From positions 1-64,000 of the forward strand of contig CANJPQ010000021.1 of assembly GCA_947476275.1 (NCBI GenBank): a stretch of 64,000 bases of DNA. The letters are read 5' to 3'. Under the pieces are notes generated by a model. It did no database searches. It had not been told where the DNA came from and was given only the letters and a program-made list of their open reading frames with translations. Position numbers and translations under genes: made by a program. This stretch comes from Fidelibacterota bacterium. GTDB lineage: Bacteria; Pseudomonadota; Alphaproteobacteria; Rhodospirillales; Rhodospirillaceae. Shown here one piece after another: positions 8,808 through 19,344 of the stretch. Within the stretch, counting starts at the first letter, position 1. Each line of letters opens with the position of its first letter.

Positions 8808-9518
8808 TTATTGGGCCGCGTTGGAAAGGCCTTCGCCGGCGATCAAGCCGTCGGCGATCCGCACCACCCGGTCGCAGCGCCGCGCCAGCGACGTGTCGTG
8901 GGTGATCAGCACGAGTGTCGTGTTGGCCCGCCGATGCAGGTCGAAAAGCAACTCAATGATCTGATGGCCGGTGGCGCCATCCAGGTTCCCGGTCGGCTCG
9001 TCCGCCAGCAGGATCTTCGGCTCGGCCGCAAACGCACGCGCCAGCGCCACGCGCTGCTGCTCGCCACCGGATAGCTGCCCGGGATAGTGCGTCAAGCGAT
9101 GGCCAAGGCCGACGGCTTTCAGTTGCGCCTCCGCGCGATCGAACGCATCGCGCCGCCCGGCGAACTCCAGCGGCACAGCCACGTTCTCCAGGGCATTCAT
9201 GGTCGGGATCAGATGGAACTGCTGGAACACGATGCCGATATGGTCGCGGCGGAACAGCGCCAGCGCATCCTCATCCATGTTCTGATAGTCCGTACCGGCG
9301 ATGCGCACCCCGCCGCTGCTCACGCGCTCAAGGCCTGCGATCACCATCAGCATGGTGGTTTTGCCCGAGCCGGACGGCCCGATGACGCCGACCGCCGCAC
9401 CTTGCTGGATGGACAAATCGACACCCCGCAGGATGTTGACCGGCCCGGCCGGCCCCTCCAAAGTAAGATGGACGCCGTCGAGTTGGATGGCAGCCGGATC
9501 GACTGAAAGTCGCGTCAT
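8808..9518 (-). CDS. ybbA: ABC transporter ATP-binding protein, YbbA/LolD type
   Basis: 236 residues. A complete nucleotide-binding domain is present: Walker [11 protein letters not shown]-loop FQQFHLIP, signature [15 protein letters not shown], Walker [13 protein letters not shown] and switch His in LITHD. The short N-terminal strand [15 protein letters not shown] is typical of MacB/LolD-type ATPases that drive mechanotransmission through FtsX permeases. I chose the ATG at 9518; a longer in-frame reading to 9638 would run into the tesA signal-peptide region. Its ATG overlaps the divergent tesA ATG in one CATG. Confidence 0.9.
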   Translation of the reverse strand: MTRLSVDPAAIQLDGVHLTLEGPAGPVNILRGVDLSIQQGAAVGVIGPSGSGKTTMLMVIAGLERVSSGGVRIAGTDYQNMDEDALALFRRDHIGIVFQQFHLIPTMNALENVAVPLEFAGRRDAFDRAEAQLKAVGLGHRLTHYPGQLSGGEQQRVALARAFAAEPKILLADEPTGNLDGATGHQIIELLFDLHRRANTTLVLITHDTSLARRCDRVVRIADGLIAGEGLSNAAQ

Positions 9519-10254
9519 GACGCTGAAGATGCTCCACTTATTGCTGCGCAGGCGTAACACGCAAAGACAGTCGACGGCAGACCAAGCGTGTAAGCGGCCC
9601 GTAACCAAGCACGTAACGATAGCCTTGGCCTTCGTCACGGCGATATTGGTGTTTTCCGGTCCGTCCGCAATTGCTGCGGAGCCAATTAAGATTCTCGCTT
9701 ACGGCGATAGCCTCACTGCTGGCTATGGTCTCGACGACATCAAGCAGGCATTCCCCGCACAGCTCGAACGGGCTTTGAAAGCCAAAGGTCACGACAACGT
9801 GACCGTCATCAATGCCGGCATCTCCGGCGACACCACCAGCGGCGGCGTCAGCCGCTTGGACTGGTCGCTCGCCTCGAAGCCCGACGCTGTCATTCTGGCA
9901 CTCGGCGCCAACGACGGCCTGCGGGCCGTGGACCCAGCGGTCACGGAAGCGAACCTGCGCAAGATCGTCACACGCCTGCGGCAGGAGAACATTCCCGTGT
10001 TGATGGCGGGAATGGTCGCGCCGCCGAACCTCGGCCGCGACTACGGCAAACGCTATGCCGGCGCCTTCGCCACCGTCGCGAAGGAGACCGGCGTGCTGTT
10101 CTACCCCTTCTTCCTAGAAGGCGTTGTCGCGGTGCCGGAGCTCAATCAGGCAGACGGTATGCACCCTGCGCCGAGCGGCGTGGCGATCATGGTGAAAGGC
10201 ATCCTGCCATTGACCGAGAAGCTGATCGCGCAGGCGGAAGCCAAGCACAGATAA
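9517..10254 (+). CDS. tesA: arylesterase / multifunctional lysophospholipase TesA (SGNH hydrolase)
   Basis: About 245 residues, exported to the periplasm. The SGNH blocks are all visible: the catalytic Ser in YGDSLTAGYGL, Gly in GISGDTTSGG, Asn in LGANDGL, and the Asp-His pair in DGMHPAPSG. A hydrophobic signal core (VTIALAFVTAILVF) ends at AIAA before EPIKIL. The start is uncertain: ATG 9517 gives an unusually long basic n-region of about 35 residues, ATG 9529 is slightly shorter, and no closer ATG/GTG exists. The ATG at 9517 overlaps the start codon of divergent ybbA, so each promoter must lie inside the other gene. The pairing with YbbAP is conserved in Proteobacteria. Confidence 0.88.
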   Translation: MTLKMLHLLLRRRNTQRQSTADQACKRPVTKHVTIALAFVTAILVFSGPSAIAAEPIKILAYGDSLTAGYGLDDIKQAFPAQLERALKAKGHDNVTVINAGISGDTTSGGVSRLDWSLASKPDAVILALGANDGLRAVDPAVTEANLRKIVTRLRQENIPVLMAGMVAPPNLGRDYGKRYAGAFATVAKETGVLFYPFFLEGVVAVPELNQADGMHPAPSGVAIMVKGILPLTEKLIAQAEAKHR

Positions 10255-10799
10255 TGCGGCTGTTCGTCGGCATCGGCGTTCCGGAAACGCTCGCCAACCG
10301 CTTGGCGATTTTCCAAAGCGGATTACCCGGCGCGCGCTGGGTCGACCCCGCCAACATGCATGTGACGCTGCGGTTCATCGGCGAAGTCCAGCGCGGCGAA
10401 GCCGAAGACATCGACGAAATGCTGGCCCAAGTCACCGCACCGGGCTTCGATCTTCATCTGCAAGGGGTGGGCACCTTCGGCCAAGGCCCCAAGGCCAAAG
10501 CCCTGTGGGTCGGCGTCAATCCGTCGGAGCCGCTGAATTTTCTGCAAGCGAAGATCGAGTCCGCCGTCGTGCGCGCCGGTCAGCCGCCGGAAGGGCGCAA
10601 GTTCACGCCCCACATCACGCTCGCGCGCTTTGCGCACGCCGACGCCCATCGCCTGCAGAATTTCATCGAGGGCAACAGTCTGTTCCGCGCCGGACCATGG
10701 ACCATCGAACGGTTCACCCTGTTCGAGAGTCGCATGGGCAAGGGCGGCTCGGTCTACATGCCGCTCGCAGACTACGAGCTGGCGCCGATGGCGCTCTAG
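10254..10799 (+). CDS. thpR: RNA 2',3'-cyclic phosphodiesterase (2H family)
   Basis: 181 residues. The two H-x-T-L motifs of the 2H phosphoesterase fold are present (HVTLRF at His36, HITLAR at His120), as is the family start [10 protein letters not shown]. The enzyme hydrolyses 2',3'-cyclic phosphate ends of RNA and was first described as a 2'-5' RNA ligase. The start overlaps the tesA stop (TAATG), so it is translationally coupled. Its stop TAG shares the palindrome CTAG with the stop of the convergent CoA-transferase gene. Confidence 0.9.
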   Translation: MRLFVGIGVPETLANRLAIFQSGLPGARWVDPANMHVTLRFIGEVQRGEAEDIDEMLAQVTAPGFDLHLQGVGTFGQGPKAKALWVGVNPSEPLNFLQAKIESAVVRAGQPPEGRKFTPHITLARFAHADAHRLQNFIEGNSLFRAGPWTIERFTLFESRMGKGGSVYMPLADYELAPMAL

Positions 10800-11443
10800 G
10801 CGACCTTCAGGTCCGCCTTCACATTGAATGTCGGCTCGGTCTTCGCGCGCACTTCATCAACGGTCACGCCGGTCGCAAGCTCGATCAGCGTCAGGCCGGG
10901 CCGTCCGACTTCCATCACGCAGAGATCCGTGACGATCAGATTCACCACGCCGGCACCGGTCAGCGGCAGCGTACACTTCTTCAGGATCTTGGCTTCGCCC
11001 TTGGCGGTGTGTTCCATCAGCACCACCACGCGCGGCACGCCGGCGACCAGATCCATAGCGCCGCCCATGCCCTTCACCATCTTGCCGGGGATCATCCAGT
11101 TTGCCAGATCGCCGTTATCGGCAACCTGCAGCGCGCCGAGGATCGACAGCTGAATGTGCCCGCCGCGGATCATCGCGAACGACAACGCGCTGTCGAAGAA
11201 GCTGGTGGACGGCAACGTCGTCACCGTCTGCTTGCCGGCATTGATGAGGTCGGCGTTCTCTTCGCCCTCGAACGGGAACGGCCCCATGCCGAGCATGCCG
11301 TTCTCGCTGTGCAGCTGGATCGACATGCCGGGCGGCACGTGATTGGCCACCAGCGTCGGGATGCCGATGCCGAGGTTGACATAAAACCCGTCGCGCAATT
11401 CCTGCGCGGCGCGGGCAGCCATCTGATCGCGATCCCAGGCCAT
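10796..11443 (-). CDS. 3-oxoacid CoA-transferase subunit B
   Basis: 215 residues, the normal length of the beta subunit of succinyl-CoA:3-ketoacid (or acetate/acetoacetate) CoA-transferases. [12 protein letters not shown] and the catalytic Glu47 in the [12 protein letters not shown] motif are clear. It forms the enzyme with subunit A, encoded 10 bases upstream. With acetoacetyl-CoA synthetase 5 kb away, it points to activation or use of acetoacetate, linked to polyhydroxybutyrate or leucine breakdown. Succinyl-CoA versus acetyl-CoA as donor cannot be told from the sequence. Confidence 0.92.
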   Translation of the reverse strand: MAWDRDQMAARAAQELRDGFYVNLGIGIPTLVANHVPPGMSIQLHSENGMLGMGPFPFEGEENADLINAGKQTVTTLPSTSFFDSALSFAMIRGGHIQLSILGALQVADNGDLANWMIPGKMVKGMGGAMDLVAGVPRVVVLMEHTAKGEAKILKKCTLPLTGAGVVNLIVTDLCVMEVGRPGLTLIELATGVTVDEVRAKTEPTFNVKADLKVA

Positions 11444-11453
11444 AATGCGTTCC

Positions 11454-12170
11454 TTATTCCGCCGCGGCGCGCTTGCGCACGGTCCGCTGTTCGATGCGCT
11501 TCACCACAGTGTCGAGCTTGACGATGCGGTGAACGAAAATACCCGGCGTGATGATGTGGTCGGGATTGATCTCGCCGTTCTCCACCAGCACCTCGACTTC
11601 CGCGATGGTGACCTTTGCGGCCGTCGCCATCATCGGATTGAAGTTCCGCGCCGTCATGTTGTAGACGAGGTTGCCTTCCTTATCGCTCTTCCAGGCATGC
11701 ACCAGGGCGATATCCGCGAACAGCGAGCGCTCCATCACGTACTGATGGCCGTCGAACTCACGCACTTCCTTTCCTTCCGCCACCTTCGTTCCTGCGCCCG
11801 TGCGCGTGAAGAAGGCGGGAATGCCCGCGCCGCCGGCGCGGATGCGTTCCGCCAGGGTGCCTTGCGGGTTGAACTCAATCTGCAGCTCGCCGGCCAGGTA
11901 CTGCTTGGCGAAGGTCGCGTTCTCGCCGACGTAGGAACTGATCATCTTCGCGATCTGCCGGGTCTCCAGCAGCTTGCCCAGGCCGACCCCGTCGATGCCT
12001 GCGTTGTTGGAGATCACGGTCAGGTTCTTCGCCCCCGATTCCTTCACCGCGTCGATCAGGGCTTCAGGAATGCCGCACAGCCCGAACCCGCCGGACATGA
12101 TTGTCATCCCATCGTGTAGCAGCCCGGCCAGGGCCTCCACGGATGAGGCATAGGTTTTGCTGACTGCCAT
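11454..12170 (-). CDS. 3-oxoacid CoA-transferase subunit A
   Basis: 238 residues. The CoA-binding glycine-rich loop [14 protein letters not shown], the segment LTVISNNAG, and [19 protein letters not shown] are typical of the alpha subunit. It is the first gene of a two-gene operon with subunit B. A 113-base gap on its upstream side separates it from the fructosamine-kinase-like gene and probably holds its promoter. Confidence 0.92.
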   Translation of the reverse strand: MAVSKTYASSVEALAGLLHDGMTIMSGGFGLCGIPEALIDAVKESGAKNLTVISNNAGIDGVGLGKLLETRQIAKMISSYVGENATFAKQYLAGELQIEFNPQGTLAERIRAGGAGIPAFFTRTGAGTKVAEGKEVREFDGHQYVMERSLFADIALVHAWKSDKEGNLVYNMTARNFNPMMATAAKVTIAEVEVLVENGEINPDHIITPGIFVHRIVKLDTVVKRIEQRTVRKRAAAE

Positions 12171-12283
12171 AAGACCCTCGTCGCCAATCCCGAAATCCGG
12201 CGCGGCATGGCCGCCCGTTCAAGGGGCACAAGTATCATGCGCTGCACACAGAGGCCAGAGGGCCGGGCTCTCTCGGCATGCGG

Positions 12284-13126
12284 TTAGTGTCCGAATCGCT
12301 TGAGAATCCGCTCTACGTCGCTGACGTAGGAGCCGCCGAACAGGCGCACATGCACCAGGAGCGGATAGAGATTGTAAAGATCGCGCCGCTCCTCGAAGAA
12401 CCCCGGCGCGATCGGCCGCAGTTCGTTGTACCGGGCGAAGAACGCCTTGCCGAAGGTGTTGAATAGCGTCGTGAACGCCAGCTCGAACTCCGGATCGGCA
12501 TAGGAAATCGCCGGGTCCACCAGGCCGACCAATCGGCCGGCGCGTACTAATATATTGCCGCCCCATAGGTCGCCGTGGATCAAGCCCGGCTCCGCGTCAT
12601 CCGCGATCCAGCGGTCGAGGTGATCGGCCAGCTTGGTCAGTCGCGTCATCACGGACTCCGGGAGGCGCTTTGCGCTTAGCGCCTCCTGGGCCATGTGCAT
12701 CAGCCGCCGGTCGCGGAAGAACGTCCGCCAGGAGCGTGCCCGTGCATTGGGCTGGGCCAAGCCGCCGATCACGGTCTCGAACGAAAGTCCAAAGGTCGGC
12801 GCGGTGATGCTGTGCAGGGCGGCGATCTTCTCCGCCGCGTCATATTCCGCCGCATCGTCGATCGCGTCGCCGGCCGCAATGTAGTCCATTAGCAGCAGGT
12901 CATCCGCCGCCAGCAGTGCGCGGGGCACGGGCACCCGGCTGTGTTCGGCAAGATAGCCGAGCATGCGCGCTTCCAGCGCCATGCCGGTGCCGCGCTTGGC
13001 CACGATCTCGCGGCCGTCGGCAAGCGTCAGGTGGCGCACGTCGGCGATGCACCCGCCGCTCAAACTGCGTGTGGCGGTTACCTTGCTGCCCAGGGCAGCT
13101 GCGACGCGGGCGTCCAGATCGCTCAC
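12284..13126 (-). CDS. fructosamine-3-kinase family (ribulosamine/erythrulosamine kinase-like) protein
   Basis: 280 residues, a small protein-kinase-like fold of the fructosamine kinase family. Visible are LSGGCIADVRHLTLADG, the Lys in EIVAKRG, the catalytic loop GLIHGDLWGGNI and the metal-binding DPAISYADPEFELA. Family members phosphorylate ketoamine adducts on protein lysines, which destabilises them and repairs glycation. The gene overlaps the upstream LMW phosphatase by 4 bases (ATGA). Bacterial members are repeatedly found beside such phosphatases, which fits the known phosphatase activity on ribulosamine-5-phosphates. Confidence 0.85.
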   Translation of the reverse strand: MSDLDARVAAALGSKVTATRSLSGGCIADVRHLTLADGREIVAKRGTGMALEARMLGYLAEHSRVPVPRALLAADDLLLMDYIAAGDAIDDAAEYDAAEKIAALHSITAPTFGLSFETVIGGLAQPNARARSWRTFFRDRRLMHMAQEALSAKRLPESVMTRLTKLADHLDRWIADDAEPGLIHGDLWGGNILVRAGRLVGLVDPAISYADPEFELAFTTLFNTFGKAFFARYNELRPIAPGFFEERRDLYNLYPLLVHVRLFGGSYVSDVERILKRFGH

Positions 13127-13629
13127 AGGCCGCGCTTGATCTCGGCGAGCAGGGATGCGCTCGCCGCTTCGATCAGGTCGAGCACATGGGCGAATCCCTC
13201 TGGCCCGCCGTAATAGGGATCCGGCACGTCGCGCACGCGCTTCTCCGGGTGATAGTCGAGAAACAACCTCACCTCGGCCTTCGCATCGTTGGGCCGCAGC
13301 GCCATCAAGTGCGCGTGATGATCGCTGTCCATGGCGAGGATGAGATCGAACACATTGAAATCGTCGCGCCGCACTTTGCGGGCCCGCAGCGCGCTCATGT
13401 CGAACCCGCGCGTTTTTGCTGCGGCCACTGAGCGCGCATCCGGCGGATCGCCGACGTGATAGTCATGGGTGCCTGCGGAATCGATGCCGATGCTGGCGCT
13501 CACGCCGGCCTGTTCCGCCATGTGACGGAACACCGCTTCCGCCGTTGGCGAACGGCAGATGTTTCCCGTGCAGACGAACAGCACCCGATACAGGCGCGGG
13601 CCCAAACCGGGAATCTCCTTTTGGGTCAT
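13123..13629 (-). CDS. low-molecular-weight protein-tyrosine-phosphatase family protein
   Basis: 168 residues. The P-loop VCTGNICRSPTAEAVF carries the nucleophile Cys20 and Arg26, and the general acid Asp lies in DVPDPYYGG (about residue 137). The enzyme family dephosphorylates phosphotyrosine; one clade acts on protein-bound ribulosamine-5-phosphate. Coupling to the fructosamine-kinase-like gene (4-base overlap) favours the deglycation role, though this is inference. It is divergent from the sirtuin gene across 56 bases. Confidence 0.88.
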   Translation of the reverse strand: MTQKEIPGLGPRLYRVLFVCTGNICRSPTAEAVFRHMAEQAGVSASIGIDSAGTHDYHVGDPPDARSVAAAKTRGFDMSALRARKVRRDDFNVFDLILAMDSDHHAHLMALRPNDAKAEVRLFLDYHPEKRVRDVPDPYYGGPEGFAHVLDLIEAASASLLAEIKRGL

Positions 13630-13685
13630 GGCCGATCCACTTAGACTGACATTTCCACTGCCGATATGAGCCAGTCGCCTCGCCG

Positions 13686-14435
13686 ATGCAAGACGTCCTC
13701 TCCCTTGCTCATGTTCCGCCGCGCGACGGCCGCATCGTCATCCTCACCGGTGCGGGCATATCGCAAGAAAGCGGCCTGGAGACCTTTCGCGATCCTGACG
13801 GTATCTGGGCGAAAGTGCGCGTGGAGGATGTTGCCACGCCCGAAGCCTTCGCGCGCGACCCAGACGCGGTCCACGCGTTCTACAACATGCGCCGCGCCCG
13901 CCACCGCACCGCTGCGGTCGCACCGAATCCCGCGCACCTCGCCCTCGCGCGACTGGAACGCGAGTGGCCTGGCGATATGCTGATCGTCACCCAGAATGTC
14001 GACTCCCTGCACGAGCGCGCCGGCTCCACGCGGCTCATCCATATGCACGGCGTTCATTCCAAGGCGCGCTGCAATGGGTGCGGGCATGTGGTCCCGTGGG
14101 ACGGCGACATGTCGACCGCCGATGAATGTGCAGGCTGCGGCGCACCCGGCGGTTTGCGGCCCCACGTCGTATGGTTCGGCGAGATGCCGCTGGAGCTGGA
14201 TCGCATCCAGGCCGCCCTCAGCACCTGCGATCTGTTCATCTCTATCGGCACGTCGGGCAACGTCTACCCGGCCGCCGGCTTCGTGAAGCTGGTGCGACGC
14301 CTCGGCGCCGCTCACACGGTCGAGATCAATCTCGAACCATCCCGCGGCGCCTCGCAATTTGAAGAATCGCACTACGGCACCGCATCGACGACAGTGCCGG
14401 CCTATGTCGCCGCACTGCTCGCTGCGGCTGCCTAA
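13686..14435 (+). CDS. cobB: NAD-dependent protein deacylase, sirtuin class III (CobB-like)
   Basis: 249 residues. The NAD-binding GAGIS and FRDPDGIW motifs, the TQNVDSLHERAG motif and catalytic His121 (HMHG) are intact, as are the four zinc cysteines (C-x2-C at 129/132, then CAGC). The Y66-x-x-R69 pair (FYNMRR) is the class III signature that accepts succinyl or malonyl lysine. The protein removes acyl groups from lysines using NAD. It is adjacent and divergent to the kinase/phosphatase pair, making a small cluster of lysine-modification removal genes. Confidence 0.9.
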   Translation: MQDVLSLAHVPPRDGRIVILTGAGISQESGLETFRDPDGIWAKVRVEDVATPEAFARDPDAVHAFYNMRRARHRTAAVAPNPAHLALARLEREWPGDMLIVTQNVDSLHERAGSTRLIHMHGVHSKARCNGCGHVVPWDGDMSTADECAGCGAPGGLRPHVVWFGEMPLELDRIQAALSTCDLFISIGTSGNVYPAAGFVKLVRRLGAAHTVEINLEPSRGASQFEESHYGTASTTVPAYVAALLAAAA

Positions 14436-14436
14436 G

Positions 14437-14480
14437 CGTCACGCGCCGCGTGCATCTTCGTCACGCGCCGCGTGCATCTT
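14437..14480. repeat. perfect 22-bp tandem duplication
   Basis: The 22-mer CGTCACGCGCCGCGTGCATCTT at 14437-14458 is repeated exactly at 14459-14480. The second copy contains the last codons and stop of the zincin gene; the first lies between the two convergent genes. It looks like a recent slippage duplication at the 3' ends. Confidence 0.9.
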
Positions 14481-14880
14481 CAACGTCGGCTTCCGCTTCG
14501 ATCGCGTCCATGTCCGCATCCGACAGGCCGAAGTGATGGCCGATCTCGTGTATCAGCACGTGGCGCACCACATGGCGCAGGTCCTCGCCGGTCTCCGCCC
14601 AGTAGTCGAGGATCGGCCGGCGATACAGGAACACCATGTCCGGCAGGGTGCCCGACGCTTCCGTGCCCCGTTCCGAGATCGAGATCCCTTGATACAAGCC
14701 CAGGATGTCGAACGGGCTGTCGAGTTGCATCTGCTCGCACACCTCGTCGTCGGGGAACTCGGCCACCTGCAGCACAACGCCCGTGGTGAACGACTGGAAC
14801 ACCTCGGGTAAGCTCGCCAGCGCCGCCCGCGCGAGCGTGTCGATCTCCTGCAGCGTCGGCGGTGAAATCGGCTTATCCAA
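14461..14880 (-). CDS. metallopeptidase family (zincin-like, minimal gluzincin) protein
   Basis: 139 residues, the usual length for this small family of unknown function. The zinc motif HEIGHHFG (His111, Glu112, His115) near the C-terminus is followed by [13 protein letters not shown], which may supply the third ligand. [16 protein letters not shown]-type residues before it ([17 protein letters not shown]) are family-typical. No signal peptide is present. The start is TTG at 14880 with a GAGAGG site upstream on the minus strand. It is divergent from pterin dehydratase. Confidence 0.82.
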   Translation of the reverse strand: MDKPISPPTLQEIDTLARAALASLPEVFQSFTTGVVLQVAEFPDDEVCEQMQLDSPFDILGLYQGISISERGTEASGTLPDMVFLYRRPILDYWAETGEDLRHVVRHVLIHEIGHHFGLSDADMDAIEAEADVEDARGA

Positions 14881-14894
14881 GGAGCCTGCCTCTC

Positions 14895-15188
14895 ATGGTC
14901 TCGAAACTCACGCCGGCGCAACGCGCCGAAGCTCTCGCCACGCTTCCGGCCTGGACGGATGTTCCCGGTCGTGACGCCATCCAGCGCAGCTTCAAATTCC
15001 GCGACTTCAATGCCGCTTTCGGATTCATGAGCCGCTGCGCCCTCACGGCGGAGAAGATGGACCATCATCCCGAGTGGTTCAACGTCTACAACAAGGTCGA
15101 CGTCACACTCTCCACCCACGACTGCGGCGGGGTCAGCGCGCAGGACATCGCCCTCGCGCGCTTCATGGACGAGGCCGCGAAAGCCTAG
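14895..15188 (+). CDS. 4a-hydroxytetrahydrobiopterin (pterin-4a-carbinolamine) dehydratase
   Basis: 97 residues. The signature [17 protein letters not shown]...THDCGGVS with the active-site histidines is complete. The enzyme recycles the pterin cofactor of aromatic amino acid hydroxylases, or acts in molybdopterin metabolism when no hydroxylase is present; no hydroxylase is visible here. The ATG at 14895 follows AAGGAG at 14878-14883. Its stop shares the palindrome CTAG with that of the convergent EamA gene. Confidence 0.92.
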   Translation: MVSKLTPAQRAEALATLPAWTDVPGRDAIQRSFKFRDFNAAFGFMSRCALTAEKMDHHPEWFNVYNKVDVTLSTHDCGGVSAQDIALARFMDEAAKA

Positions 15189-16108
15189 GCCGCGTTGCGT
15201 GCCAGGGCCTGCTCGCGCAAGAGAATGTAGAGAGTCGAAGCCACAATGATCGCGGCCCCCGCCCAGGTCCACAGGCTCGGCACTTCGCCGAACATGAAGT
15301 ACCCCATGACCGCCGTCATGATGATCTGGCTGTAGTCGATCGGGTTCAGCACCGTCGCCTCGCCGTGGATATAGGCGTTGATCATCAGGTACTGCGCCAG
15401 CGACGACATGATGCCAACGCCGGCCAACAACGCCCACTGCGCCAGCGTTTGCGGCGTCTCCCATACCGGGATGGCGGGAAAAAGGCACAACACCGCCGCA
15501 CCGACGGAAAACCACGCCATCACCGTGCCGGGTCCGTCGATTGCGGCTTGCCGCCGCACCACCGACACCGAACAGGCCGCAGCGGCGGCGGCCGCCAAGG
15601 CGGCCAGTGCCGGCAGCGATGAACCCAAATCCGTCGGCCCCAGCATGATGATCACGCCGGCAAATCCCACCACCGTCGCCACGCCGCGCCGCCAGCGCAC
15701 GATCTCGCCGAGCACCAGCATGCCCAGCACGATCATGAACAGCGGTCGCGTGAAACTTAACGCCGACGCGGTTGCGATCGGCAGGTGTATGGCGGCGTAA
15801 AAGCCGAGGTTCATCCCCACCGCGACACACGCCACCCGCACCAGATGCATGCCCGGGCTTTTTGTCCGGAAGGCGCCAAGGCCTTGCCGCGCCAGGAACG
15901 GCACGACGAACGTCACCGCAAAAAGCGAGCGGATGAACGCGATCTCGGGCGCCGCGAACTCCGTGCCGAGCCGCTTCACCAGCACGATGGTCACAGCGAA
16001 GCACAACGAGGCGGCAATCATCCACCGCGCGCCGCGCATGTTGTCGATCGGTGCGACGCCATCCTTGACGGATGCGATCACGGGCGGCGGAACGAGGGGT
16101 TCGGACAT
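15185..16108 (-). CDS. EamA/DMT-superfamily transporter (10 TM)
   Basis: 307 residues with two EamA repeats of five helices each (about 30-165 and 172-300), including [20 protein letters not shown] and [21 protein letters not shown]. The N-terminal 25 residues are cytoplasmic. Members export or import small metabolites; nothing in the neighbourhood fixes the substrate. It is divergent from acetoacetyl-CoA synthetase. Confidence 0.88.
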   Translation of the reverse strand: MSEPLVPPPVIASVKDGVAPIDNMRGARWMIAASLCFAVTIVLVKRLGTEFAAPEIAFIRSLFAVTFVVPFLARQGLGAFRTKSPGMHLVRVACVAVGMNLGFYAAIHLPIATASALSFTRPLFMIVLGMLVLGEIVRWRRGVATVVGFAGVIIMLGPTDLGSSLPALAALAAAAAAACSVSVVRRQAAIDGPGTVMAWFSVGAAVLCLFPAIPVWETPQTLAQWALLAGVGIMSSLAQYLMINAYIHGEATVLNPIDYSQIIMTAVMGYFMFGEVPSLWTWAGAAIIVASTLYILLREQALARNAA

Positions 16109-16181
16109 CTCGCGCTATATTAGGTCATGTGCCGCGCGGAAGCACTTTGGGCACAGCAGCGGCTGTGATACCTGTGCAGCC

Positions 16182-18158
<1,977 letters not shown>

Positions 18159-18161
18159 ATC

Positions 18162-18725
18162 ATGCGTGGATATTTCGGCATTGGTGTGGAGGGCATCAAC
18201 AAACCCTTCAACGTCGGCAATCTGTTCCGCAGCGCGCACGCCTTCGATGCGAGCTTCGTGTTCACCATCGCCGCCACATATCGCAAGTCCGAGATCGGGC
18301 AATCCGACACCTCGTCCGCTCTCTCCAATCTGCCGTTCTACAGTTTCCCATCGGTGGGCGAGATGTTGATGCCCAAGGGCTGCGCCCTCGTCGGCGTGGA
18401 GCTGATGGACGATTCGGTTGAACTGCCCAGCTTTACCCATCCGCGCTGCGCGGCTTACGTCATGGGGCCGGAGCGCAGCTCCCTGTCCCCGGCGCTGGTG
18501 GCGCGCTGCGATCACATCATCAAGATTCCGACGCGCTTCTGCCTGAACGTCGGCATTGCCGGTGCCCTGGTGATGTACGATCGTATGATCAGCACGCGCC
18601 GTTTCGCTGCCCGGCCGGTGATGCCCGGCGGCGCGGAGCTCAACCAACTCACCCGCTATCGCGACGCAGCCCCGCTCGCGGAAGTTGCCCTGGCGGAGCG
18701 GGACAACGAAGACCTCGACACCTGA
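18162..18725 (+). CDS. SpoU/TrmH-type (SPOUT) RNA 2'-O-methyltransferase
   Basis: 187 residues. All three SpoU motifs are present: NVGNLFRSAHAF (motif 1), the AdoMet loop YVMGPERSSLSPALVARC (motif 2) and CLNVGIAGALVMYDR (motif 3) forming the trefoil knot. The protein lacks the N-terminal substrate-binding domain of TrmH/RlmB and belongs to a short alphaproteobacterial group; its target RNA is unknown. Three bases separate it from acetoacetyl-CoA synthetase, so it is probably in the same transcript. Confidence 0.87.
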   Translation: MRGYFGIGVEGINKPFNVGNLFRSAHAFDASFVFTIAATYRKSEIGQSDTSSALSNLPFYSFPSVGEMLMPKGCALVGVELMDDSVELPSFTHPRCAAYVMGPERSSLSPALVARCDHIIKIPTRFCLNVGIAGALVMYDRMISTRRFAARPVMPGGAELNQLTRYRDAAPLAEVALAERDNEDLDT

Positions 18726-18793
18726 GACGCTTGCATCGCCGTCCGCGCTTCCGCAGAATCACTTTATTCAACGCGCGAAAGGTTAACGCGACC

Positions 18794-19324
18794 ATGCGTC
18801 TCGCTCCGTTTTTGTTCGCTCCGTTTTTGATTGTCGGTTTTTTGGCGTTGCCGGCGGCACAGGCCGCAGCACCCGAGGCAAAGCCGCTGGGCACCTTCGG
18901 CAAGTGGACGGCTTACACCAGCTCGGAAGCCGGTAAGCCGATCTGTTATGCGGTGTTGAAGCCGGGCAAAACCGAAGGCGACTACAAGGCCCGCGGCGAC
19001 GTCATGCTCACGGTCACCCATCGCCCGGCGGAAAAGGCGTTCGATGTGGTGTCGGTTGTCGCGGGGTATCAGTACCAGCCGGATTCGGATGTGGCGGTCA
19101 ACGTCGGCGGCAAGTCCTATGCTCTGTTCACCAGCAGCGACCGCGCCTGGGCGCGCGACGCTGCGACCGATAAGCAGATCGTCCAGGCGATGACCAAAGC
19201 CGTCAGCCTCACGGCGAAGGGCGTCTCCAACCGCAAGACCCCCACCACCGATATGTTCACCCTCACCGGCTTCCCGGCGGCCTACCGCGCCATCAACGAA
19301 AGCTGCAAAAAGCCGGCGGGTTAG
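18794..19324 (+). CDS. IalB-family (invasion-associated locus B) secreted protein
   Basis: 176 residues. A signal peptide (1-27, ending AAQA) precedes an IalB domain: GKWTAYTSSEAGKPICYAV, MLTVTHRPAEKAFDVVSVVAGYQY, KSYALFTSSDRAWARDAATD and the ending FTLTGFPAAYRAINESC. The two cysteines (in PICYA and ESCKK) are conserved. These periplasmic proteins of alphaproteobacteria are linked to invasion in Bartonella, but most free-living members are uncharacterised. The ATG at 18794 starts the signal peptide; the 63 upstream in-frame bases are not needed. Confidence 0.87.
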   Translation: MRLAPFLFAPFLIVGFLALPAAQAAAPEAKPLGTFGKWTAYTSSEAGKPICYAVLKPGKTEGDYKARGDVMLTVTHRPAEKAFDVVSVVAGYQYQPDSDVAVNVGGKSYALFTSSDRAWARDAATDKQIVQAMTKAVSLTAKGVSNRKTPTTDMFTLTGFPAAYRAINESCKKPAG

Positions 19325-19344
19325 AGGCGTGGGCGCACCGCGCC

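Noticed and set aside
15849-16181. N-terminal extension of acetoacetyl-CoA synthetase by 111 residues
   Set aside because: It overlaps the divergent EamA gene and adds nothing seen in the family; ATG 16182 gives the usual 658 residues.
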